A DNA stretch of 13,893 nt from an uncultured Acidimicrobiales bacterium (GTDB taxonomy: Bacteria > Actinomycetota > Acidimicrobiia > Acidimicrobiales > SZUA-35). The DNA lies in NCBI GenBank assembly GCA_938028175.1, contig CALJAE010000153.1, positions 1 to 13,893 of the forward strand. The letters run 5' to 3'. A model generated the notes under the pieces. That model saw only the letters and a list, made by a program, of their open reading frames with translations, was not told where the DNA came from and did not search any database. The translations under genes were made by a program, and so were the position numbers. Numbering within the stretch: the first letter of the stretch is position 1; every line of letters starts with the position of its first letter. Below are positions 7,638 through 13,854 of this stretch, in pieces.

Positions 7638-8762
7638 ATGAAAAAGTTAGGTCTTAAGGTACTCGTAGTTGCTTTCTTCTACGGGTTGATGGCTTCAGCA
7701 TCGGCAATCAGCGCCACTGAGGTACAAGCCAATCAACCAAAGGCACCAGAAGTTATATTCCCTGTCGAGGCTAGCTCGATTGGCCAGTTCAACTGGAGTG
7801 ATACCTGGGGTGCCCCAAGAAGCGGTGGCAGATCCCATCTAGGTGTTGACATTCTTGGACCCAAAGGAGCTCCCATAGTCGCAGTCGAATCTGGGACGAT
7901 AAGTTTCTCAGAGTTCAACAACGGATCCGGAAACTGGATCCAGCTAACCGGTGACAGTGGCTGGCGCTACCGCTATATCCACTTAAACAATGACACACCT
8001 GGCACCGACAATGGTAACGCAAGATGCAACCAAGCATTTAGCCAAAGGCTTTGTAATGCAATCCCAAGTGGTTCAAATCGCATCGACACTTCTACCCGAG
8101 TTGAAGCCGGCGAGATCATTGGTTTCAACGGTGACTCAGGAAATGCTGAAAGTACAGCTCCTCATCTTCACTTCGAAGTAGCTTTTCCAACTAGTGATGG
8201 TGGATTTACTTCTATTAACCCAACCCCAGTAGTTGATGGAGCCCTTCAGAATCAAACCGCATTGACCTCAAGAGTTTCTGAAATATCTAATGCTGACTCG
8301 ACATCAGCAACTATCACTCGCTTATACATTTCTTTCTTCAACCGGCTTCCCGACAAGTCTGGTCTTGCGTATTGGACAAACCTTGCCGACGAAGGTGTCG
8401 GACTAGACGAAATCGCATACAACTTTGAAGCTGGCAACGAGTTCGGCATTAGATTCAGAAATGCCAACGATGAGGACTACGTCGAATTTCTATACAACGT
8501 TGTTCTAAAACGTGGCTCAGATAAGGGCGGTAAGGCCTACTGGGTGGACCAACTTGAACAAGGCACTGTAACACGGGCGACGATAGTAATTTTCTTTGCA
8601 GAGGGGATTGAGTTACGAACAAAGTTACGTTCTTCAACCGAAGCAGTAACCGCTTACTCTTTATTACAGGATCAAGTCCCAACTAGGGCCCAGGTACAAG
8701 AATGGAATCGGTTACGTAGAACTCGTACAGTTCTGCAAACGCTTGAAACTATCTTCGACTAG
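7638..8762 (+). CDS. Secreted M23 metallopeptidase with DUF4214 repeats
   Basis: Exported zinc peptidase of the LytM/M23 type, expected to act on peptidoglycan cross-links or be a non-catalytic regulator. Residues 1-24 form a signal peptide (MKK, hydrophobic core, cleavage near ASASA). The M23 domain covers about 45-200 with HLGVD (67-71), YIHL (113-116) and PHLHFE (175-180), giving the zinc ligands His67, Asp71 and His178 plus His115, so it looks active. Four cysteines are absent, but a Cys130/Cys139 pair could form a disulfide. Residues 227-330 hold two DUF4214 units, each with the LYxxxxxR..D..G.AYW core, and 337-374 looks like a decayed third. The start follows the strong Shine-Dalgarno at 7629-7636. 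The gene is divergent from the oxygenase gene with 59 bases between starts and converges on the SGNH gene with 3 bases between stops. Confidence 0.9.
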   Translation: MKKLGLKVLVVAFFYGLMASASAISATEVQANQPKAPEVIFPVEASSIGQFNWSDTWGAPRSGGRSHLGVDILGPKGAPIVAVESGTISFSEFNNGSGNWIQLTGDSGWRYRYIHLNNDTPGTDNGNARCNQAFSQRLCNAIPSGSNRIDTSTRVEAGEIIGFNGDSGNAESTAPHLHFEVAFPTSDGGFTSINPTPVVDGALQNQTALTSRVSEISNADSTSATITRLYISFFNRLPDKSGLAYWTNLADEGVGLDEIAYNFEAGNEFGIRFRNANDEDYVEFLYNVVLKRGSDKGGKAYWVDQLEQGTVTRATIVIFFAEGIELRTKLRSSTEAVTAYSLLQDQVPTRAQVQEWNRLRRTRTVLQTLETIFD

Positions 8763-8765
8763 CTT

Positions 8766-9515
8766 TTAGGGGAACGTTGAATCTAGGGCTTCACAAAAGG
8801 CGTCAGCCATTCTTTGGTACCCATAGTCGTTCGGATGAAACTTATCTTCTGCTATTCGAGAAAGAGCACCGGAGAGATCATTGCGCCAAGGTTCAACTAC
8901 TTTTAGATTGTTTTCAGCAGTGACTTTCTTCAGATGAGCATTACAGGCAAACGCTCGTGGAGAACCCCCTGCCAAAGTGGCAACTAGCGAACCGGCTGGC
9001 AATTCGCCCACAAGAGAGTCAAGCTGCCTCTGTAAGCGTTTCAGTGACAGCGACCAGAAAATATCATTGCTGCCGATACACGAAATTATTCGAGCAGTAC
9101 CAGCTTTGTGTTTACTCCAGAATTCTAGAACTTCTGCTGCTACCGGGAGAAATTCATCGAGCCCTTCGCTTACCTTCGCCCCCGATCGAGCGAGCACTAG
9201 CACTTCACATTGGTCCCCCGTTGAACCAGCCACGAAGTCTCTCACTAAGCGCACGTAGCCATTCTCGGGTGTACTTGCCCCTACACCAAGAGCTGACGAA
9301 TCTCCAATAAATATCAAGAGGTTTGGCGCTAGAGATTCTGGAGTCGCCGATCTAGTCGCCAAATCCTGGTTGGTTTCGCTCCAAAACTCGGTGTAAGGCA
9401 CAATCTGATCTGCCACTTTTTTCACACCAGCCGAAACTGAGCCGGCAATAGTAACAGTCAGGCCAGGCTTGCGAGAAGTCAGCTCGGGTATGTTGAGGGG
9501 TGTAACACTGGCCAC
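8766..9515 (-). CDS. SGNH/GDSL-family hydrolase
   Basis: Serine esterase or lipase of the SGNH fold, 249 residues. Block I is IGDSSALGVGAS (70-81) with the nucleophile Ser73, block III is GSND (148-151), and block V is DKFHPNDYGY (224-233) with Asp224 and His227, so the catalytic residues are all present. No signal peptide or membrane segment is seen, which suggests a cytosolic enzyme unless it leaves by an unusual route. The substrate is unknown; deacylation of lipids or glycans would fit the neighbouring envelope genes, but this is inference. The start is GTG 9515, with no Shine-Dalgarno but a TAGACT box six bases upstream, fitting a leaderless message. It is divergent from ctaA across 49 bases. 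Confidence 0.87.
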   Translation of the reverse strand: MASVTPLNIPELTSRKPGLTVTIAGSVSAGVKKVADQIVPYTEFWSETNQDLATRSATPESLAPNLLIFIGDSSALGVGASTPENGYVRLVRDFVAGSTGDQCEVLVLARSGAKVSEGLDEFLPVAAEVLEFWSKHKAGTARIISCIGSNDIFWSLSLKRLQRQLDSLVGELPAGSLVATLAGGSPRAFACNAHLKKVTAENNLKVVEPWRNDLSGALSRIAEDKFHPNDYGYQRMADAFCEALDSTFP

Positions 9516-9521
9516 GGGCTG

Positions 9522-9527
9522 AGTCTA
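9522..9527 (-). promoter_or_regulatory. Predicted leaderless -10 box of the SGNH hydrolase gene
   Basis: TAGACT on the minus strand fits TANNNT. The six-base spacer CAGCCC separates it from GTG 9515. No good -35 is seen at 17 or 18 bases. Confidence 0.5.
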
Positions 9528-9557
9528 GTGACGTATGCGGTCCGGCGGCGATAACCT
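9528..9557 (+). promoter_or_regulatory. Predicted leaderless promoter of ctaA
   Basis: GTGACG (9528-9533, 4 of 6 to TTGACA), an 18-base spacer, TAACCT (9552-9557, fits TANNNT), then seven bases to ATG 9565. It is back to back with the SGNH promoter; the two -10 boxes are 24 bases apart. Confidence 0.5.
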
Positions 9558-9564
9558 GTGAGAT

Positions 9565-10509
9565 ATGACCTCAGCCAGTAAAGGCGGCACTCCTTGGACT
9601 CAGAGATGGCAGACGGTTCTTCTTGTCGTCCTAGTTCTTATAGTCTTTACTGGTGCTGCAGTTCGGCTAACCGATTCTGGGCTTGGGTGTGAAGATTGGC
9701 CTGGCTGCTCCGAAGACAGATTCATCCCAGAGGCTGACTTTCATGGAATTATCGAGTTTGGCAACAGACTCCTTTCTGGCTTCGTGCTAGTCGCTTCACT
9801 CGTAGCCACCGGACTGGTCCTTGCTAATCGAAGCAAACTAAAACGCTCTTTGAACTACTCCAAGCTGCGCAACCTCAACTTCTTAATCTTACTTGGAGTA
9901 ATAACACAGGCTCTGGTCGGGTTGTTGACTGTACGTTCCTTACTCGACCCTCGCATAGTGGGCGTACATTTCTTGCTTTCAATAGTGTTAATAGACCTGG
10001 GCATCCGGGCCTTTAAAGAGCTTCGCCCAACCTCCCAGACGAGCCAACCCAGCCAAAGTTTGATTAGTGGCGTCAAGGGTCTCTTAGGTATTGCCATCGT
10101 CCTAGGAGTAGTTGTGACAGGCAGCGGTCCTAACTCAGGCGATACTCGAGCATCGAGGCTTGGGTTTGATCTAGAAAACATCACTCGGATTCACTCGATA
10201 TCGGTTTGGCTACTAATTGCAGTCACCCTCTGGGCTCTCTACCGAAACAAGGATAATTTCGGCACCAGAAAGGTTCTCTCTAGATTTGCTGGCCTACTCG
10301 TGGCCCAGGGGGCAATTGGCTACACCCAGTTTGTTCTCGGTGTTCCACCTGGGCTTGTGCTAGCTCATGTGGTGTTAGCCACCCTTATCTGGACCTATAT
10401 GGGTTGGATCTCTATACCATTTCCAACAGCAAATACAGCTGAAATTGATTTACGTGAACAAACTGACCATCAAAGCATCACTACCCGATTTAGTAATATT
10501 TCTAGATAA
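9565..10509 (+). CDS. ctaA: Heme A synthase (COX15/CtaA)
   Basis: Membrane enzyme that oxidises heme O to heme A for aa3-type cytochrome oxidase. The 314 residues carry the family signature TGAAVRLTDSGLGCEDWPGC (29-48) with the cysteine pair Cys42/Cys48, then HGIIEFGNRLLSG (60-72). The four histidines expected to bind heme are His60, His135 (VGVHFLL), His210 (TRIHSIS) and His268 (VLAHVVL). About eight hydrophobic helices are visible in two four-helix halves, with a polar linker near 150-165. The start ATG lacks a Shine-Dalgarno but has TAACCT seven bases upstream. clpS follows after 11 bases and is probably cotranscribed. Its presence implies aerobic respiration with an aa3-type oxidase encoded elsewhere. 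Confidence 0.94.
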   Translation: MTSASKGGTPWTQRWQTVLLVVLVLIVFTGAAVRLTDSGLGCEDWPGCSEDRFIPEADFHGIIEFGNRLLSGFVLVASLVATGLVLANRSKLKRSLNYSKLRNLNFLILLGVITQALVGLLTVRSLLDPRIVGVHFLLSIVLIDLGIRAFKELRPTSQTSQPSQSLISGVKGLLGIAIVLGVVVTGSGPNSGDTRASRLGFDLENITRIHSISVWLLIAVTLWALYRNKDNFGTRKVLSRFAGLLVAQGAIGYTQFVLGVPPGLVLAHVVLATLIWTYMGWISIPFPTANTAEIDLREQTDHQSITTRFSNISR

Positions 10510-10520
10510 GGTCATTACTA

Positions 10521-10832
10521 GTGAACCAATCGAGTGCGATGCCAGAAACCGAATCAGACACAGTTCTACTCGATGACACATCTATCGAAGTGGAGACCGA
10601 TGTCCCATGGTCGGTAATCGTCTGGAACGACCCAATTAACCTGATGGACTTTGTTTCTTATGTATTTCGTAAGGTGTTTGGCTACTCCAAGTCGAAGGCT
10701 CAGAAGTTAATGCTAGACGTCCATGAAAAAGGTCGAGCAAACGTATTCAATGGAGAAAGAACTGAAGCAGAAATGTTTATGCATCGTCTCCATGGCTATG
10801 GCTTATGGGCAACACTGGAACAGGACAAATAG
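10521..10832 (+). CDS. clpS: ClpS, adaptor of the Clp protease
   Basis: Small adaptor that brings proteins with N-degron residues to the Clp ATPase-protease. The 103 residues contain the core PWSVIVWNDPINLMDFVSYV (29-48), with the conserved Asn-Asp of the N-degron pocket, then KLMLDVHEKGRANV and a closing HGYGLWATLE typical of actinobacterial ClpS. About 28 acidic, flexible residues precede the core. The start is GTG 10521; an in-frame ATG at 10539 is possible. AAGG at 10508-10511 lies nine bases upstream, in the ctaA stop region, and a TAAGGT box overlaps it, so both readthrough from ctaA and a weak own promoter are possible. It is followed by the DUF2017 gene with one base between stop and start, a pairing common in actinobacteria. 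No clpA, clpC or clpP is in the window. Confidence 0.93.
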   Translation: MNQSSAMPETESDTVLLDDTSIEVETDVPWSVIVWNDPINLMDFVSYVFRKVFGYSKSKAQKLMLDVHEKGRANVFNGERTEAEMFMHRLHGYGLWATLEQDK

Positions 10833-10833
10833 C

Positions 10834-11325
10834 GTGGAACCTGAAGACAGTAGTGTAGAACATGATTCTGGCCATCTGCTAATTTACCGACGGACACGCT
10901 TTGGCTCTAAACCACCGATTGTGGTCGAGGCTTCTGCCGACACACGTGCAGCCCTTGCAGAACTCCTAAGCCAATACGATCTGCTATTAGATCCAACCCT
11001 ACCCGAATCTAAGAGGCTGTTCCCGACTGCCTATCCCAACGATCCTGAACTAGAAGTCGGCTATCAAGTCCTGGGAATATCGGAGCTAACAGAGCTGAAA
11101 TCAGAGAAAATCTCTACGTTTCGAAACAGCATCGACAAAGAAGAGCTTACAGAAGACGAAGCCGAAGCATGGATGATTGTCCTTAACGATTTAAGACTTG
11201 TACTGGGAACAAAACTAGACGTCGGCGAAGACGATGATCCATCCCTTATGACCACACCTGAGCACCACTTATACCAGTCTCTATCAGTAGTGGTAGGAAT
11301 GATTGTTACAGCCCTTGCTGGCTAA
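10834..11325 (+). CDS. DUF2017 family protein, ClpS neighbour
   Basis: Uncharacterised actinobacterial family found next to clpS. The 163 residues show its typical blocks: RRTRFGSKPPIVVEAS near the start, RLFPTAYPNDPELEVGYQ (61-78) and LTEDEAEAWMIVLNDLRLVLGTKL (105-128). The protein is acidic, mostly helical and soluble, with no signal or membrane segment. The start is GTG 10834, one base after the clpS stop, with AGGA eight bases upstream; an ORF reaching back to 10723 only overlaps clpS in another frame. The conserved gene pair suggests work in the Clp pathway, but no function is proven. Its stop overlaps that of the convergent pyrE gene by four bases. Confidence 0.88.
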   Translation: MEPEDSSVEHDSGHLLIYRRTRFGSKPPIVVEASADTRAALAELLSQYDLLLDPTLPESKRLFPTAYPNDPELEVGYQVLGISELTELKSEKISTFRNSIDKEELTEDEAEAWMIVLNDLRLVLGTKLDVGEDDDPSLMTTPEHHLYQSLSVVVGMIVTALAG

Positions 11326-11939
11326 GATTCTTTAAGCGAAGCTAAGAATGCTTTGGCCCGTTCGTGCATTGCCTCATCGATCAGAGACTCTGCAGCAATT
11401 ATGTCTACAGCTTCAGCTGTCGTCATAATCGAATGCAGCGCATAGCCGCTCTGCGCCAGTAAGTCAGTGGCCCCACGGTCGTAATCAAGAATGACCACGA
11501 AATCTTCGACCTTTAGTCCAGCTTCGTCGAATGGGACCATAGATTCGATCTTCGAGTCTCCTGTAGTGACCAAGTCATCGACAACTACAACTCTTTGCCC
11601 CGCTTCGAAATCGCCAATAATATCCTTGGCCATCCCGTACTCTTTGGACTCTTTTCTTGGGAAGATCACTGGTCTATCAAGCTCTAACGAGACTCCCATC
11701 ATTAACGGAATAGCACCGTAGGGAATCCCGGCGATGATGTCGTAGTTCAAATCTTCTACGATCTCACCGATTGCCTTTGAGACCTTCTTTAAAAACTTTG
11801 GATGCGAACCGAGATTTCTCAGGTTCATATACATTGGTGATTTGATCCCAGACTTAAATGTAAAGTCACCGAAATTTAGAAGTCCTGCTTCGAAAATACC
11901 GAGTGCGATTTCTTTCTTGGTGTCGCTCGTGACTGCCAT
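11322..11939 (-). CDS. pyrE: Orotate phosphoribosyltransferase
   Basis: Transfers the phosphoribosyl group of PRPP to orotate, giving OMP, the fifth step of UMP synthesis. The 205 residues carry the OPRT start FTFKSGIKSPMYMNLRNL (26-43), the flexible loop PRKESKEYGMAKDIIGDF (94-111) and the PRPP motif VVVVDDLVTTGDSK (117-130). The start is ATG 11939 with AGGAG eight bases upstream (11948-11952); the frame extends to 11984 but that adds only 15 residues ahead of the Shine-Dalgarno. It is divergent from pyrD with 105 bases between start codons, so the two may share control. The last codons overlap the DUF2017 gene tail to tail. Confidence 0.95.
   Translation of the reverse strand: MAVTSDTKKEIALGIFEAGLLNFGDFTFKSGIKSPMYMNLRNLGSHPKFLKKVSKAIGEIVEDLNYDIIAGIPYGAIPLMMGVSLELDRPVIFPRKESKEYGMAKDIIGDFEAGQRVVVVDDLVTTGDSKIESMVPFDEAGLKVEDFVVILDYDRGATDLLAQSGYALHSIMTTAEAVDIIAAESLIDEAMHERAKAFLASLKES
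11327..11349. other. Hairpin at the DUF2017/pyrE convergent junction
   Basis: On the plus strand ATTCTT (11327-11332) pairs with AAGAAT (11344-11349). Inside, AGC pairs with GCT across a GAA loop, with a two-base bulge. It begins two bases after the DUF2017 stop and lies within the end of pyrE. There is no T tract on either side. It could help stop transcription or protect the 3' end, but chance is not excluded. Confidence 0.3.
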
Positions 11940-12007
11940 GAATAAGTCTCCTATATAGCTACTTAGTGGAACCCGCAATCCCAACGATACTAACTAACCG
12001 ATTCAAA

Positions 12008-12037
12008 TTGCTAAAAAAGAATGTAATTGGGTAGTGT
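12008..12037 (+). promoter_or_regulatory. Predicted leaderless promoter of pyrD
   Basis: TTGCTA (12008-12013, 4 of 6 to TTGACA), an 18-base spacer, TAGTGT (12032-12037, fits TANNNT), then seven bases to ATG 12045. This favours ATG 12045 over the TTG at 12027, which would lie upstream of the -10 box. Confidence 0.55.
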
Positions 12038-12044
12038 CTCTGAC

Positions 12045-12998
12045 ATGTACCAAGCGCTAAAGCCCTTCATGTTCCGTCTAGATCCAGAAACCTCACATAA
12101 CTTTGCGATGGGGATGATGAGCTCAAACGCTTGGCCGCTACGAAAAGCGTTTCCTGCTCTGCCCGACTCAGAAATGCGTTCAGCTCAATCGAAACACATG
12201 ACTTGGCGCCATGCGGTGGGTCTGGCAGCTGGATTCGACAAGGACGCTCGGGCACTAGATTTCCTTGCACATCTGGGATTCGGAGCAATTGAGGTAGGAA
12301 CCGTTACGTTGAAGCCTCAAATCGGCAATGAACGGCCACGTATCTGGAGAATCAAAGAAGATAACTCGCTACGCAACGCCATGGGTTTCCCATCCGGAGG
12401 TGCGCAAGAAGTTCTTCGGCGAGTTAAGACCTACAAAGGGCCAGCCACCCTCGGGGTGAATATCGGCAAGAATAAGGACACACCGCTGGAACAAGCAGCA
12501 GATGAATACGTTGCTCTGTATAAAATGTTTGCGCCACACGCAGACTACATAGTCATAAATGTATCGAGCCCAAATACCGCAGATCTGCGAAAGCTGCAAG
12601 AACGTGCCTGGCTCGAGCAATTGCTGAAGCCTTTCACCGAAATCAGCGAGCGAAAGCCTATCTACCTAAAGATCTCTCCGGACGAATCAGAAAACACTGT
12701 TAATGACATGGTCGAAGTGGCTAAAGAGTTTGACCTGTCTGGACTAATAGCAACTAACACCACATCTCAGCACCAATACGATGTGGGCGGAATCTCGGGT
12801 GAGCTACTCACAGACTTAGCTCGGAAGTCCTGGGAGCCACTACTAAAGCATGCTGACGACAGCTTTGATATTGTCGGCGTAGGCGGCTTCTCAAAGCCTG
12901 AACACTTCGAAGAATTCTTCGATCTAGGCGGGAAGTTCGCTCAGGTGTATACAGCCTTCGTTTACCAAGGCCCCGACATCCTTAAGCTCGATTCGTAG
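12045..12998 (+). CDS. pyrD: Dihydroorotate dehydrogenase, class 2 (quinone-linked)
   Basis: FMN enzyme that oxidises dihydroorotate to orotate and passes electrons to the quinone pool at the membrane. The 317 residues open with an amphipathic quinone-side helix (MYQALKPFMFRLDPETSHNF), then show GLAAGFDKDARAL (59-71), LRNAMGFPSGGAQ (109-121), INVSSPNT (171-178) with the class 2 catalytic Ser175, LKISPD (208-213), NTTSQ (238-242) and GVGGF (278-282), ending VYTAFVYQGPDIL. The carboxyl end stops about 15 to 20 residues earlier than usual, missing the last helix. The start is ATG 12045, supported by the promoter spacing; TTG 12027 would add six residues. It is divergent from pyrE and converges on the LytR_C gene with six bases between stops. 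Confidence 0.95.
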   Translation: MYQALKPFMFRLDPETSHNFAMGMMSSNAWPLRKAFPALPDSEMRSAQSKHMTWRHAVGLAAGFDKDARALDFLAHLGFGAIEVGTVTLKPQIGNERPRIWRIKEDNSLRNAMGFPSGGAQEVLRRVKTYKGPATLGVNIGKNKDTPLEQAADEYVALYKMFAPHADYIVINVSSPNTADLRKLQERAWLEQLLKPFTEISERKPIYLKISPDESENTVNDMVEVAKEFDLSGLIATNTTSQHQYDVGGISGELLTDLARKSWEPLLKHADDSFDIVGVGGFSKPEHFEEFFDLGGKFAQVYTAFVYQGPDILKLDS

Positions 12999-13017
12999 CG
13001 ACTGCTAACGAGGTAAG
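12981..13017. other. Nested inverted repeat covering both stop codons of a convergent pair
   Basis: TAGC (12996-12999) and GCTA (13004-13007) form a perfect stem with loop GACT, and the two stop codons (TAG of pyrD, TAG of the LytR_C gene on the minus strand) lie in the two arms. Outside it CTCG (12987-12990) pairs with CGAG (13009-13012) and CTTA (12981-12984) with TAAG (13014-13017), with small internal loops. No T tract follows on either strand. It may be a bidirectional stop element. Confidence 0.35.
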
Positions 13018-13676
13018 TCTTCGTTGCGGCCAATCACAACCACTATGTCTAGGCCGTCGACATCATCGATTGGTCGATTTCCTGCACTGAGCTGCTGCAC
13101 TTGAGCGCTACTAATATTCAGCAGCGAGGCGATCTCTTCTGCAGAGTCTTCAAACCCTGAGGTAAAGAGCACCTGTGATAAAACTTGATCTGGCTCAGGC
13201 GAATCGGTTGGAGAAATGGTTTCAAACCCTGCTCCCCCAATAATACTTGTTGCTAGTCCTGCAACGCCGGCGAACCCAGCGTCGTTAAATACTCTGACTA
13301 CTGTATCTCCGCGTGTCGTCCCAGCGGTAGTCGCAGTAGTCGCTGCTGTTGTAGCTACTGTCGGAGTCGTTTGACTTTCGGTGGTGTCAGTATCTGAGCT
13401 CGTGGTTTCTTGTTCTACATCTGTTGTAGTTGTTCCGACTGTTGTCGTTACTTCAGCAGTGGTTGTTGGCTCAGCTTCTGCTATCGAAACAGTTGGAGCG
13501 GCAACCTCAGACTCAGTAGAGACCGTCTCCTCAGATGGCTGCAGAACCGACAGAGATATAAACACCCCGAGGGCTAAAGCCATTGTCACAAGGGCAAAAC
13601 CGCGCTTCAAATTCGAGTTATCGGGCCTAAGTAATTGACCGACCGAAACTTGTTCTTCAGACTCAAAGTCTTCCAT
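13005..13676 (-). CDS. Membrane-anchored LytR_C-domain protein with threonine-rich stalk
   Basis: The 223 residues fall into a short acidic cytosolic head (1-24), one transmembrane helix (about 26-45, GFALVTMALALGVFISLSVL), a threonine-rich stalk (about 49-122) and a LytR_C domain (about 125-217). That domain includes VVRVFNDAGFAGVAGLA and ends in DIVVVIG. The LytR_C domain often follows the LytR-CpsA-Psr catalytic domain in wall-polymer ligases but also occurs alone, as here; no catalytic domain is present. The stalk has about 30 threonines and would hold the domain away from the membrane, perhaps glycosylated. The start is ATG 13676 with AAGAGGA five bases upstream. The function is unknown; a role in binding cell-wall glycans is inference. 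Confidence 0.85.
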   Translation of the reverse strand: MEDFESEEQVSVGQLLRPDNSNLKRGFALVTMALALGVFISLSVLQPSEETVSTESEVAAPTVSIAEAEPTTTAEVTTTVGTTTTDVEQETTSSDTDTTESQTTPTVATTAATTATTAGTTRGDTVVRVFNDAGFAGVAGLATSIIGGAGFETISPTDSPEPDQVLSQVLFTSGFEDSAEEIASLLNISSAQVQQLSAGNRPIDDVDGLDIVVVIGRNEDLPR

Positions 13677-13681
13677 TTACA

Positions 13682-13688
13682 TCCTCTT
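13682..13688 (-). promoter_or_regulatory. Shine-Dalgarno of the LytR_C gene
   Basis: AAGAGGA on the minus strand lies five bases before ATG 13676. A possible hairpin (AGTTC at 13692-13696 with GAACT at 13704-13708) lies directly upstream. Confidence 0.6.
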
Positions 13689-13691
13689 GCT

Positions 13692-13764
13692 AGTTCAGGG
13701 ACAGAACTCAGTTCGTCCTCTGTAAGTCTAAAATAGCCGTTTCTACATTTCAGTTCCGAAACTG
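13692..13764. repeat. Cluster of AGTTC/GAACT inverted half-sites upstream of the LytR_C gene
   Basis: AGTTC (13692-13696), GAACT (13704-13708) and AGTTC (13710-13714) can form two mutually exclusive pairings, one of them the perfect 11-base palindrome GAACTCAGTTC (13704-13714). A fourth copy sits in the near palindrome CAGTTCCGAAACTG (13751-13764, 12 of 14 symmetric). All lie in the 178-base gap between the LytR_C gene and tRNA-Thr; apart from these I see nothing certain in that gap. Confidence 0.4.
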
Positions 13765-13854
13765 GGCAAAATTGTTCTGTTAGATTTTCTATGAAAACTG
13801 CTTATTTGCGTACCCATTGGCCGATTAATGGTCTAGGGTAATGCGAGTAATTTC

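Noticed and set aside
8754..8781. Possible stem TTCGAC/GTTGAA across the M23/SGNH stop codons
   Set aside because: It needs a wobble pair and a 16-base loop and has no T tract; too weak to list.
10723..10833. 37-residue upstream extension of the DUF2017 gene
   Set aside because: It overlaps clpS in another frame and has no family resemblance; GTG 10834 has AGGA at a good distance.
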